This document shows, piece after piece, positions 37,533 through 47,326 of a stretch of DNA of 64,000 nt (the stretch's first letter is position 1; every line of letters begins with the position of its first letter). Made by a program: the position numbers and the translations under genes. The notes under the pieces are model-generated. The model was not told where the DNA came from. It searched no databases and saw nothing but the letters and a program-made list of their open reading frames with translations. This DNA is from an uncultured Pelagibacteraceae bacterium (GTDB taxonomy: Bacteria; Pseudomonadota; Alphaproteobacteria; Pelagibacterales; Pelagibacteraceae): assembly GCA_902594245.1 (NCBI GenBank), contig CACJLM010000001.1:71591-135590 (forward strand), given 5' to 3'.

Positions 37533-38837
37533 ATGCAAATTGTTAATGACAATGGATGTAGTTGGATCAATGATTTAGATCCAAGATCAAACATTAAAGT
37601 TTTAGAAAAAAATGAAGAATGTGAATGGCTTATAATAGGGGCTGGATATACAGGTTTATCAGCTGCCAGAAAATTAGCTCAACTTCATCCAAACCAAAAA
37701 ATAATATTAATTGATGCTCAATTAGCAGGTGAGGGTGCAAGTGGCAGAAACTCAGGATATTTAGTAGATACAACTCTTAACGATGGTTTTACATCTAATA
37801 AAGATTTAGAAAATTATAAAAAAAAAACAGATATTTATGAATTAGGAATAAAAGTAATAAAAAAGTTTATTCAAGAACATCAAGTAGATTGCGATTGGAA
37901 TGAAAGTGGAAAGTTTTTTGCTTCGTCAAAGAAAGAAGATAAAAAAATCCTAAATAACTTTTCAAATACTTTATCCAAACTAGGTTTTGAACATAGCTTA
38001 TTAGATAATAAAGAATTATCAAAAAGATTAGGTACTAGTTTTTATAACATTGCTTTGTACACCAAAGGAGGAGTGTTACTACATCCCGCAAAGCTTGTAA
38101 GAGCAATGATAGATGTGTTGCCACATAACGTTAAATTATTAGAAAATTCCTCATTAATTAAATGGAATAAAACCAATGATGTTATTTCATGTTATTTCAA
38201 AAATGGAATTATAAAAACAAAAAATATTATCTTTGCAACAAACGGTTTTTTGAAATCTTTAGGAATAAAATCTAGTTACAATTTTCCTATTACATTGACA
38301 GCTAGTATGACTAGACCTTTAACAGATGAAGAATTTGAGTCCATTGGTCAACCAAAAGAGTGGGGAGTTTTACCAGTTAGACCAATGGGGGCAACTATAA
38401 GAATGACCAAAGATAAAAGAATTCTAATTAGAAACACTGCAGAGTTTTATAATCCTTACCAAATGTCTCAATCTGAATTAAATAAAAGAACATTAAAACA
38501 GAAGATAGGAATTAAAAAAAGATTTCCTCAATTACCTGATGATATCATAAAATCTTCTTGGTCAGGAATTGTCTCTAGAACTAGAAATAGTTCTCAAATT
38601 TTTGAAAAAATAGATGAAAATACATTTGTTGCAGGTTGTTATAATGGATCAGGTATTGGAGTTGGCACTTTATTTGGTGAGCAAATTGCGATTAAAGCAA
38701 GTAACGAAAATACAAAAGAGATAGAGGTTATTGAAGCAAGAAATAAACCTACTTGGCTTCCTCCTGAGCCGTTTCTAAGTCTAGGTGTAAAAACAAGATT
38801 GATTTATGAACGTATCAAAGCCAGGTCCGAAATTTAG
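37533..38837 (+). CDS. FAD-dependent oxidoreductase (DAO/glycine oxidase family)
   Basis: EWLIIGAGYTGLSAARKLAQLHP, GEGASGRNSGYL, FVAGCYNGSGIGVGTLFGE. Confidence 0.88.
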   Translation: MQIVNDNGCSWINDLDPRSNIKVLEKNEECEWLIIGAGYTGLSAARKLAQLHPNQKIILIDAQLAGEGASGRNSGYLVDTTLNDGFTSNKDLENYKKKTDIYELGIKVIKKFIQEHQVDCDWNESGKFFASSKKEDKKILNNFSNTLSKLGFEHSLLDNKELSKRLGTSFYNIALYTKGGVLLHPAKLVRAMIDVLPHNVKLLENSSLIKWNKTNDVISCYFKNGIIKTKNIIFATNGFLKSLGIKSSYNFPITLTASMTRPLTDEEFESIGQPKEWGVLPVRPMGATIRMTKDKRILIRNTAEFYNPYQMSQSELNKRTLKQKIGIKKRFPQLPDDIIKSSWSGIVSRTRNSSQIFEKIDENTFVAGCYNGSGIGVGTLFGEQIAIKASNENTKEIEVIEARNKPTWLPPEPFLSLGVKTRLIYERIKARSEI

Positions 38838-38838
38838 T

Positions 38839-39642
38839 TTAATTAATCAAAGACATTGGATCAAGTCGAGTTTGAAACCAATTAACTCTAAAATCCAAGT
38901 GAGGTCCTGTTGATCTTCCAGTTGATCCAACAGTCCCTATAATGTCTCCTTGATTTATTTTATCACCTACAGATACCATTACAGTTTCAAGATGAGAATA
39001 TATTGTAGAAATACCATGACCATGATCCATAATTATTGTCCCACCAGTATAATAAAGATCATCTTCAGCCATAGTAACAACACCTGATCCAGATGACTTA
39101 ATCATAGTTCCTTGTTTAGCAGCAATATCAATTCCATAGTGAGGCCATCTTGGTTTTCCATTTAATATTCTTTGGCTTCCATAAACTCCACTAATGATAC
39201 CTTCAACAGGCATAATGAATTGGTTTTTAAAAAATGATAAATCTGAATTAATTGCTCTAGCTTCTCCAATTTTATTATTTTCTTCTTTAATTCTTTTATA
39301 AACAGACTCGGGTGGAGTTACCTTTTTTTCATCTAAACCATCTATTCTTTGAATGTTATATTTTCTTTTAAGAACTTGTTTGGTAATAATTTCTTTTTTC
39401 CCATTTATTATTTTTGTTATTGTTAGATCAAACTTTCTATCTCTATCCAGTCCAAATACAAAATAACCATCCTTTGAAACCTTAACTTCTTTTTTATCTA
39501 CTATGATTTTTGCGGACGGATCAGTTTTTCCAATAATATAATGACCTTGTAAAAATTTTCCTTTAAATTCAATTGCATTTAAGTGAGTTGAGGTAAGTAG
39601 GATTATTAAAAAAAATAATCTAGATGTTATTTTGCAGTCCAT
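38839..39642 (-). CDS. M23 family metallopeptidase (LytM domain)
   Basis: PHYGIDIAAKQGTMIKSSGSG ... MDHGHGISTIYSHLETVMVSVGD ... GPHLDFRV. Confidence 0.9.
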   Translation of the reverse strand: MDCKITSRLFFLIILLTSTHLNAIEFKGKFLQGHYIIGKTDPSAKIIVDKKEVKVSKDGYFVFGLDRDRKFDLTITKIINGKKEIITKQVLKRKYNIQRIDGLDEKKVTPPESVYKRIKEENNKIGEARAINSDLSFFKNQFIMPVEGIISGVYGSQRILNGKPRWPHYGIDIAAKQGTMIKSSGSGVVTMAEDDLYYTGGTIIMDHGHGISTIYSHLETVMVSVGDKINQGDIIGTVGSTGRSTGPHLDFRVNWFQTRLDPMSLIN

Positions 39643-40394
39643 CCACCATCAACCAATAATGAAGTTCCTGTAATCATAGATGCAGCATCAGATGCTAAAA
39701 ACACAACTGCAGAAGATACTTCAGACAATTCAGCAAATCTTCCAAGAGGTATATTATTTAGAGTTTCATTTCTAAATTTCTTATTTTTTAAAAATTTTTT
39801 AGTCATTGGTGTTACTACAAAAGTAGGACACACAGTATTTACTCTAATGTTATATTTAGATAAATCCAAAGACATACCTTTGGTTAATCCTTCTAAACCC
39901 CATTTAGTCATATTATAAACACTTCTTATAGGGCCACCCACATGTCCCATTTGTGAAGACATATTCACTATTGCGCCACCAGTTTTTTTTCTATTTTTAG
40001 ATTTTATCATCTTAAGTGCACACAATTGAGCAAGATTAAATGTGGCCATAGTATTAATCTTAACTAAATATTCCATATTTTTAGTTTTAACTTTTGTGAA
40101 ATGTTCTGGAATATTATTTCCAGCATTATTAATCAAAATATCTATTTTAGGTTGGCTATTTATAATTTCTTTTATTTCATTATAATTCGTAATATCACAA
40201 ACATATGATTTACATTTTGATTTAAGTTTTTTGATTTTCTTTGAAACTTCATCTAAATCTTTTTGAGTTCTACTGATAATAATTAGATTGGCTCCAGCTT
40301 CTGCTAAAGCTATTGCACAAGCCCTACCAATTCCTTTTCCAGCACCTGTTACTACTGCAACTTTATTTTTTAGATTATAATTTTTTAAATACAT
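39627..40394 (-). CDS. SDR family oxidoreductase
   Basis: VVTGAGKGIGRACAIALAEAGA, NNAGNN, YNMTKWGLEGLTK. Confidence 0.92.
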   Translation of the reverse strand: MYLKNYNLKNKVAVVTGAGKGIGRACAIALAEAGANLIIISRTQKDLDEVSKKIKKLKSKCKSYVCDITNYNEIKEIINSQPKIDILINNAGNNIPEHFTKVKTKNMEYLVKINTMATFNLAQLCALKMIKSKNRKKTGGAIVNMSSQMGHVGGPIRSVYNMTKWGLEGLTKGMSLDLSKYNIRVNTVCPTFVVTPMTKKFLKNKKFRNETLNNIPLGRFAELSEVSSAVVFLASDAASMITGTSLLVDGGWTAK

Positions 40395-40987
40395 TATAAA
40401 AATAATATTTGAATATCTGTGTAAATCAATTCAATAGCAACTATTAAAATCGCTAATAAACCTGCCCAAGCAATCCACTTATATTTTTTGATCCAATTTG
40501 AAATTAATGTTGCAGCAAAAGCCATTAATGCAATTGATAAAACTAATCCAAATACTAATAATCCATAATGATCACCAGCAGCACCTGCTACCCCTAAAAC
40601 GTTATCTAGGCTCATAGTAAAGTCAGCTAATAAAATAGTCCAAATAGCTTTAAGAAAACTCGAGTTGTCAACTTTTACATCTTCGTCATGATCAGATCCT
40701 TTTATGACATCTGTGTAAAGCTTGTAGACTATATAAAGTAAAAGAATTCCACCAAGAAGTCTTAATCCAGTTATTTGCAACAAATATGCAGTTAGTAAAG
40801 TTAAAATTATTCTTAAGATAACTGCGCCACCAATACCAAAAAAAATAATTTTTTTTCTTTGTTCTAATGGAAATTTTGATGCAACCATTCCAATTATAAT
40901 TGCATTGTCCCCAGCCAAAACTAAATCAATTAAAATGATTTGAGTTAAAATTGTTAATTGTTCTGGAGTAAATAATTCGGCAAACAT
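40394..40987 (-). CDS. TerC family membrane protein
   Basis: LVLAGDNAIIIGM and DFTMSLDNVLGVAGAA. Confidence 0.9.
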   Translation of the reverse strand: MFAELFTPEQLTILTQIILIDLVLAGDNAIIIGMVASKFPLEQRKKIIFFGIGGAVILRIILTLLTAYLLQITGLRLLGGILLLYIVYKLYTDVIKGSDHDEDVKVDNSSFLKAIWTILLADFTMSLDNVLGVAGAAGDHYGLLVFGLVLSIALMAFAATLISNWIKKYKWIAWAGLLAILIVAIELIYTDIQILFL

Positions 40988-42597
40988 TAATTTCCTAGTA
41001 TCATATCAGCACCTTTTTCTGCAATCATTATTGTTGGTGCGTTTGTATTTCCTGAAGTGATATTTGGCATGATAGAGGCATCAATTACTCTTAAGTTTTG
41101 AATACCTTTAACTCTGAGCTTTTCATCAACCACCGCCATATCATCCTGTCCCATTTTGCAAGTACCAACAGGATGAAAAATTGTTTGAGTAAAATCTGAA
41201 CCAGCTTTAACTAACTCTTCATCATCAGTTATATGAACTCCAGGTCTATATTCTTCTGGTTCATATTGTTTGAATGTTTCAGTTTCTAACATTATTTTTC
41301 TGACAATTTTTAATCCCTGAGCTGCAACTTTTCTATCATCATCAGTAGATAAATAGTTCATCTTTATTTTAGGATAGATTCTACTATCATTACTCACTAT
41401 ATTTATTTCACCTCTACTTGTAGGTCTAACATTTGCAACAGTCGGAGTAATTCCTTCAAAGTCGTGCATCGGAGTTACACCTAATATATCTGTACTAACA
41501 GGGGATACATGGAATTGTAAATTAGGAGTAGCTCTTGATGGATCGCTTTTAACAAACCCACAAACTTGACTAGCTCCCATGGTTACAGGGCCACTTTGAT
41601 TAACCAAATATTCCAGCCCCATTAAAAATCTTCCAAATAAACTTTCAACTTTTCTATTTAGAGATTTTAAATTTTTGACTTTATACACTGGCCTAAACAT
41701 TAAGTGATCTTGTAAATTTTTACCTACTCCATTTGACTCATGAACCATCTCTATACCTAAGTTTCTAAGTTTGTTAGCCTCACCAATTCCAGATACTTGC
41801 AAAATATGAGGAGATCCAATTGATCCTGCTGATAAAATTACTTCTTTATTGGCATTTACAGTATTAATTTTTTTTCCAGTAAAATAATTAACACCTATAG
41901 CCTTCTTACCTTCGAAATTTATTTTTTGAACATGTGCATTAGTTACAATTTTTAAATTAGATCTTTTTTTTACAGGATTTAAGTATCCTTTAGCAGCGCT
42001 ACATCTAAGTTTTAATCCTGTTTTATTAAAGCTCGTAGTGAATTGAAAAAAACCTACACCAAAGTTATCTCCAGTGTTAAAATCATTTGTTTTGGGTATT
42101 CCGTATTCTTCAGCTGCATTTTGAAATTCATCAAGTAATTTTAAATCTATTTTTTTATTTGCTACAGTAATTGGACCACTATCATTATGAAATTCACTTT
42201 TTCCTAATTCATTATTCTCTGATTTAAGAAAATAGGGTAAAACATTTTCCCAGTCCCAACCTGTGTTACCAAGTTGTCTCCAGACATTATAATCTTCTTT
42301 TTGACCTCTAATCCATAAAAGTCCATTAATCGAAGAGCTTCCACCTAAAGTTTTTCCTCTAGGATATCTAATCGATCTATTATTCATTGTTTCATCTGGT
42401 TCAGTTTTAAAACACCAATCAACTTTTGGATTATGCATAGTTTTAAAATACCCAACTGGGATATGTATCCATGGATAATTATCTTTACCACCAGCCTCGA
42501 TTAACATAACTTTATTTGACGGATTAGCTGAAAGTCTATTTGCAAGAACGCAACCAGCAGAGCCTGCTCCTAAGATAATGTAATCAAAATTTTCCAT
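40987..42597 (-). CDS. GMC family oxidoreductase, choline dehydrogenase-like
   Basis: DYIILGAGSAGCVLANRLS, PRGKTLGGSSSINGLLWIRGQ, HPVGTCKMG. Confidence 0.9.
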   Translation of the reverse strand: MENFDYIILGAGSAGCVLANRLSANPSNKVMLIEAGGKDNYPWIHIPVGYFKTMHNPKVDWCFKTEPDETMNNRSIRYPRGKTLGGSSSINGLLWIRGQKEDYNVWRQLGNTGWDWENVLPYFLKSENNELGKSEFHNDSGPITVANKKIDLKLLDEFQNAAEEYGIPKTNDFNTGDNFGVGFFQFTTSFNKTGLKLRCSAAKGYLNPVKKRSNLKIVTNAHVQKINFEGKKAIGVNYFTGKKINTVNANKEVILSAGSIGSPHILQVSGIGEANKLRNLGIEMVHESNGVGKNLQDHLMFRPVYKVKNLKSLNRKVESLFGRFLMGLEYLVNQSGPVTMGASQVCGFVKSDPSRATPNLQFHVSPVSTDILGVTPMHDFEGITPTVANVRPTSRGEINIVSNDSRIYPKIKMNYLSTDDDRKVAAQGLKIVRKIMLETETFKQYEPEEYRPGVHITDDEELVKAGSDFTQTIFHPVGTCKMGQDDMAVVDEKLRVKGIQNLRVIDASIMPNITSGNTNAPTIMIAEKGADMILGN

Positions 42598-42657
42598 TAG
42601 TAGTTGAATCGTTTTTTAGTTTTAGTTTTTTAAAGGTTTTACACTCATATTTATCAA

Positions 42658-42673
42658 TTGTCACTTGTGTCAA
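42658..42673. promoter_or_regulatory. Quasi-palindrome TTGtCACttGTGtCAA in divergent intergenic region
   Basis: TTGnCACnnGTGnCAA symmetry between the GMC gene (-) and TRAP genes (+). Confidence 0.35.
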
Positions 42674-42729
42674 CATTGTTTTTCTGATTGTATGCATCAC
42701 GTTAAATTTAACTAACAAGAGGAAATATA

Positions 42730-43824
42730 ATGAAAAAAATCATTTCAATGTTATTTGCAGTTACTCTAGTGCTTGGATTTGTATCTAACGCTAATGCTGC
42801 GAAAACACTAAAATGTCAGACTGTTCTTAATACTAAGGCTGATGAAGTCAAAATGTTAAAGGACTTTACTGATACAGTTACAGAACTAACAGCTGGTTCG
42901 TTAAAATTTGAAATTTTACCTGCGGGCGCTGTTGTTGGAGTTAAAGAAACTCTTGATGCTGTTGATAAAGGTTTGATCGATTGTGGATTCGCATGGACTC
43001 ACTATTGGTCAGGTGATCACCCTGCTGCTATGTTATTTGGTTCGCCAGTAGCTGGTGGTGGTGTTGGTATCGACAACATAGCTTTCTTATCTTGGTTCCA
43101 ATATGGTGGTGGTAAAGAATTATACGACCAACTTTGGAAAGAAATGGGAAGAGATATTAAAGGATTTATGATTCAACCAGTTGGACCTGAAGCTTTAGGT
43201 TGGTTTCCAAAACCAATTAAAGACATGGCTGACTTTAGAAAATATAAGTTCAGAACTCCTCCAGGAATTCCAGGACAAACTTATAAAGACATTGGTATAG
43301 CATCTGTTGCTATGGGTGGTGGAGATATTCTACCAGCATTAGAAGCAGGAACTATCGATGCTGCTGAATGGTGTTGTCCAAAACCAGACTTAACATTTGG
43401 TTTCCAAAAAGTACTAAAGCACTATTACCTACAAGGTTTACACCAAGTAGTGGTAAATGCTGACTTTTATATTACTGGAAAAACTTATAAAGCGATGAGC
43501 GCTCATGAGAAGAAGTCTCTTGAAGTTGCTGCTAATGCTTCATTAGCAAAATCTTTAAGTTACAGAATCTATGAAAACGGAAAAGCTTTACAAGAGCTTA
43601 CTACTAAACATGGAGTAATTTTAGAAGATACACCTTCTGATTATTTCACAGAATATATGGCTGCAGCTAAAGCTTCTTTAAACAAGAATGCTAAAGAAAA
43701 TAAATTCTTTAACGAAGTTTATAATTCGATGAAAGAATTTGCTGATATTGCCGTTCCATTCTGGAGTGGTGCTCAAATGTCTAATGCGAAGCTAGGAATG
43801 GCTCACGCAGCAACATTAAAGTAA
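42730..43824 (+). CDS. dctP: TRAP transporter substrate-binding protein DctP
   Basis: Signal peptide; FRKYKFRTPPGIPGQTYKDIG and GGGDILPALEAGTIDAAEW. Confidence 0.92.
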   Translation: MKKIISMLFAVTLVLGFVSNANAAKTLKCQTVLNTKADEVKMLKDFTDTVTELTAGSLKFEILPAGAVVGVKETLDAVDKGLIDCGFAWTHYWSGDHPAAMLFGSPVAGGGVGIDNIAFLSWFQYGGGKELYDQLWKEMGRDIKGFMIQPVGPEALGWFPKPIKDMADFRKYKFRTPPGIPGQTYKDIGIASVAMGGGDILPALEAGTIDAAEWCCPKPDLTFGFQKVLKHYYLQGLHQVVVNADFYITGKTYKAMSAHEKKSLEVAANASLAKSLSYRIYENGKALQELTTKHGVILEDTPSDYFTEYMAAAKASLNKNAKENKFFNEVYNSMKEFADIAVPFWSGAQMSNAKLGMAHAATLK

Positions 43825-43845
43825 TCAGTAATTAATCTTGATTAT

Positions 43846-43880
43846 ATTAGAGCGGACTTTAAAGTCCGCTCTAATTTTTT
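43846..43880 (+). terminator. Terminator/attenuator between dctP and dctQ
   Basis: attagagcggacttt/aaagtccgctctaat, perfect 30-nt inverted repeat followed by TTTTT. Confidence 0.85.
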
Positions 43881-43893
43881 TAACTAAAATTTT

Positions 43894-44508
43894 ATGGCAG
43901 ACGAACCAAGTAAATTAGATATATCAGATGAAATGATTGCCGAAAGGCGAGGTGGTTCGGGGAAAATGCCTGATGATATGCCATTGTGGATGGCAAAATC
44001 TATAACAAGTATTGACAAATTTAGTAAGTGGATTGGCAATATTGTATGTTGGATATTAATGCCATTAATCTTTGCGATGACTTATGAAGTACTTGCAAGA
44101 AAATTATTTTTAGCCCCAACTATTTGGGCTTATGACATTAGTCGATTTTTATATGGAGCTCTTTTTATGTTGGGCGCTGGTTATGCTCTGTCAAGAGGAG
44201 TTCATATAAGAGCAGATTTTTTATACAGAAATTTTAAAACTAAAAACCAAGGTCTTATAGATTTTTGGTTGTATTTATTATTTTACTTTCCAGGTCTAAT
44301 TGTTTTTTTATATATGACAATAGGGTTTGTTGGAGAGTCGATCCAAAGAGGAGAAAGAGGCATGGATACTACTTGGATGCCTTATATGTGGCCAATTAAA
44401 ACTTGCCTGCTTATTGGTATAATATTTTTACTAGTCCAAGGAGTTTCTGAATTACTCAAAAGTTATTGGGCAGCTAAAAAAGGTGAGTGGCCTGGAGAAA
44501 CTAAATGA
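43894..44508 (+). CDS. dctQ: TRAP transporter small permease subunit DctQ
   Basis: 4-TM protein between dctP and dctM; LFLAPTIWAYDISRFLYGALFMLGAGYALSRGVHIRADF. Confidence 0.9.
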   Translation: MADEPSKLDISDEMIAERRGGSGKMPDDMPLWMAKSITSIDKFSKWIGNIVCWILMPLIFAMTYEVLARKLFLAPTIWAYDISRFLYGALFMLGAGYALSRGVHIRADFLYRNFKTKNQGLIDFWLYLLFYFPGLIVFLYMTIGFVGESIQRGERGMDTTWMPYMWPIKTCLLIGIIFLLVQGVSELLKSYWAAKKGEWPGETK

Positions 44509-45839
44509 TAGCTGAGTTTATAGATCCAGCAATCTTAGGTTTTATTCTTGTTGGGGTTATGCTTTTTGCAATTTTTGTAGGTTTCCCGATTTCATTTACT
44601 TTAATTTTTTTAGGTTTTGTGTTTGGTTATTTAGGATTTGGAAAATTAGTTTTCTATTTAATGACTCTTCAATTTTCTATGGTCATGACCGAACAAACAC
44701 TCGCCGCAGTCCCACTGTTTGTCTTTATGGGAATTATGATGGAACAAGCTGGATTAATGGAAAGATTGTTTTCAGCATTTCAAATGATGTTGGCAAAAGT
44801 TAAAGGATCTTTATATTATGCAGTTTTATTTGTTTCTGTAATATTTGCTGCAGCAACGGGAATTGTTGGTGCTTCGGTGACAATTCTTGGAATTATGGCT
44901 GCAAAATCAATGAATAGATCTGGTTATGATGTGAGACTTGCAGCTGGTACCATCACCGCTGGGGGAACTTTAGGAATATTAATTCCACCAAGTATTATGT
45001 TAGTTGTTATGGGACCTATCATGGAAATCCCAGTAATTGATTTATTTGCAGCAGCTATTTTACCAGGAATTTTATTAGCAAGTTTGTATGCGGGATACAC
45101 GACTATAAGATGTATGATCAATCCTAAATTAGGACCAGTCATTCCTGAAGATATGAGAGCAGCAAGCATGAAGGATGTTTGGATAGAATTTTTTTTAGGG
45201 TTGGTGCCACCAGCCGCCTTAGTTTTTGCAGCATTGGGAAGTATTTTATTTGGTTTTGCAACTCCAACTGAAGCTGCAGGATGCGGAGCTATGGGTGCTT
45301 TACTTCTATCATTAGCCTATAAAAAATTAACTCTTCTAAAACTACAAGAAGCCTTAGTTAAAACACTAGAGATAACAGCATTAATAATGGTTTTAGTTGC
45401 AGCTTCAAATTTTTTTGGTGCTGTTTTTGCAAGACTAGGGACACCAACTTTATTAACTGAATTTTTATTAGGTCTTGAAATGAATAAATATTTAATTCTA
45501 GCAATGGTCATGGTTATGATATTTTTATTAGGATGGCCTTTAGAATGGGTGCCCATAGTAATGATTATCGTTCCAATAATTTTACCATTGATTGAGGCAT
45601 TAGGTTTTAATTTAACTTGGTTTGCTATATTAGTAGCTGTGAATTTACAAACCGCCTGGCTCTCACCGCCAGTTGCTTTATCAGCTTATTTCTTAAAAGG
45701 AGTAGTCCCAGAATGGGATCTTAAAGATATATATTATGGAATGATGCAGTTTATGGTTCTCCAAGTTATTGGATTAATTTTAATTATAATATTTCCTAAG
45801 ATTGCACTTTGGCTGCCAACTCTCTTGTATGGACAGTAG
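44505..45839 (+). CDS. dctM: TRAP transporter large permease subunit DctM
   Basis: AAAGTITAGGTLGILIPPSIMLVVMGP and FGFATPTEAAGCGAMGALLL. Confidence 0.93.
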   Translation: MIAEFIDPAILGFILVGVMLFAIFVGFPISFTLIFLGFVFGYLGFGKLVFYLMTLQFSMVMTEQTLAAVPLFVFMGIMMEQAGLMERLFSAFQMMLAKVKGSLYYAVLFVSVIFAAATGIVGASVTILGIMAAKSMNRSGYDVRLAAGTITAGGTLGILIPPSIMLVVMGPIMEIPVIDLFAAAILPGILLASLYAGYTTIRCMINPKLGPVIPEDMRAASMKDVWIEFFLGLVPPAALVFAALGSILFGFATPTEAAGCGAMGALLLSLAYKKLTLLKLQEALVKTLEITALIMVLVAASNFFGAVFARLGTPTLLTEFLLGLEMNKYLILAMVMVMIFLLGWPLEWVPIVMIIVPIILPLIEALGFNLTWFAILVAVNLQTAWLSPPVALSAYFLKGVVPEWDLKDIYYGMMQFMVLQVIGLILIIIFPKIALWLPTLLYGQ

Positions 45840-45864
45840 ATTATTTTAGTTTTATATTGTTAAA

Positions 45865-47322
45865 GTGAGTCAACAAAAATCAAAAAAAACATTAGTTAAC
45901 TGGGATCTTGTTACAGTTAATCCAAGCAATAAAGTTTGGAACTGGACAGATTTATTCTGTTTCTGGGGGGTGAATATTCAGAGCGTTATTGGTTTTTCTT
46001 TAATTGCGTCTCTTTATTTGATTTATGATTTAAATACTTTTGTAGTATTATTTGGTACTATACTTGCTTCAATTCTAGTTTATTTTTTTTCAACTTTAAT
46101 AGGTAGACCATCCCAAAAATTTGGTCTTCCTTTTGTAGTTTTATTAAGATCTTCACTTGGTTTTAGAGGTGCTAAATATTTTGGTGTTTTGAGGTCTGTA
46201 GTTGGAATGTTTATGTTTGGAATTCAAACATACTTTTTATCTAAAGCACTAGGTTATCTAATAAGAATAGCAATATTTTCATACGATAAAACAATTTTAG
46301 AGCAAGAAATTTTTCTAATTTTTTTACTTGGGCTAGATATTATAGATTGGATTTCAATATCAATAGCAATTGTTATTCAAATGCTTCTTTTTAGTCTTGG
46401 AATGAATTTTAATAAAAGATTAATTAAGTTTTCTGCTTTGAGTGTTTATTTAGGAATGACCATTTTCTTTTTTGCAGTCTTGTTAAGTGATGTAAAATTT
46501 ACAACAAATTCTTTCATTAATACTTTAGATTTAGGAAACTTTATTGATAAAGATAATTTGGCTCCTCTACTTACTGTTACAGGAACTATCTTTACTTATT
46601 TTTCAATTGTAATTTTAAGTTTTGGTGATTTTTCAAGATATGTTAGAGATGAAAAAGAAATGAAAAAAGGAAACTTTAGTTTAATTTTAAACTTAATTAT
46701 ATTTTCATTTTTTGCTTTATTTATTGTTATTGGTGCAGATGCTTTTTTAAAACAAAATCCAGAAAATTTAGAAAAAATATTTACAAATCCAACCGATATT
46801 ATTGGAAAATTAAATAATTTACTTGTAACAGTTTTGGTTTTAGTTTTTATTTTGATAGCATCGATATCAACAAACTTGATTGCAAATTTTATACCTTCTC
46901 AATACTCTTTAATAAATTTCAGTCCCAATACATTGTCCTTAAAAAGCTCAAGTTTTATAATCGCTTTTATTGGTTTTATAATTGGTATTTTTTGGCTAAC
47001 CTATTTAAGTCAAATTGGAATTTTAGCTTTTGTTGATACTGTGGCAGCTTTCTTTGGACCATTGTTTGGAGTAATGATTTCTGATTACTATTTGATTAAG
47101 AGGGGTAATTTAATTAATAAAGATATATATTCATTGGAGAGTAATGGCTCTTATTATTTTTCAGCTGGATGGCATATTAAAGGTGTTTATTCTTTATTAT
47201 TAGGATTTATTTTTTCAGCTTCTACAATATGGAATTCTGATTTAATGTTTCTTCAATCCTATGCATGGATAATTGGTGCATTTGTTTCTTCAATCACATA
47301 CTACCTTTTAGCAAAAGATTAA
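45865..47322 (+). CDS. NCS1 family nucleobase/cytosine permease-like transporter (GTG start)
   Basis: WTDLFCFWGVNIQSVIGFSL, LRSSLGFRGAKYFGVLRSVVG, GDFSRYVRDEKE. Confidence 0.85.
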   Translation: MSQQKSKKTLVNWDLVTVNPSNKVWNWTDLFCFWGVNIQSVIGFSLIASLYLIYDLNTFVVLFGTILASILVYFFSTLIGRPSQKFGLPFVVLLRSSLGFRGAKYFGVLRSVVGMFMFGIQTYFLSKALGYLIRIAIFSYDKTILEQEIFLIFLLGLDIIDWISISIAIVIQMLLFSLGMNFNKRLIKFSALSVYLGMTIFFFAVLLSDVKFTTNSFINTLDLGNFIDKDNLAPLLTVTGTIFTYFSIVILSFGDFSRYVRDEKEMKKGNFSLILNLIIFSFFALFIVIGADAFLKQNPENLEKIFTNPTDIIGKLNNLLVTVLVLVFILIASISTNLIANFIPSQYSLINFSPNTLSLKSSSFIIAFIGFIIGIFWLTYLSQIGILAFVDTVAAFFGPLFGVMISDYYLIKRGNLINKDIYSLESNGSYYFSAGWHIKGVYSLLLGFIFSASTIWNSDLMFLQSYAWIIGAFVSSITYYLLAKD

Positions 47323-47326
47323 TATA

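Noticed and set aside
44924-45556. Two minus-strand ORFs inside dctM
   Set aside because: Shadow ORFs of a well-supported TRAP permease.
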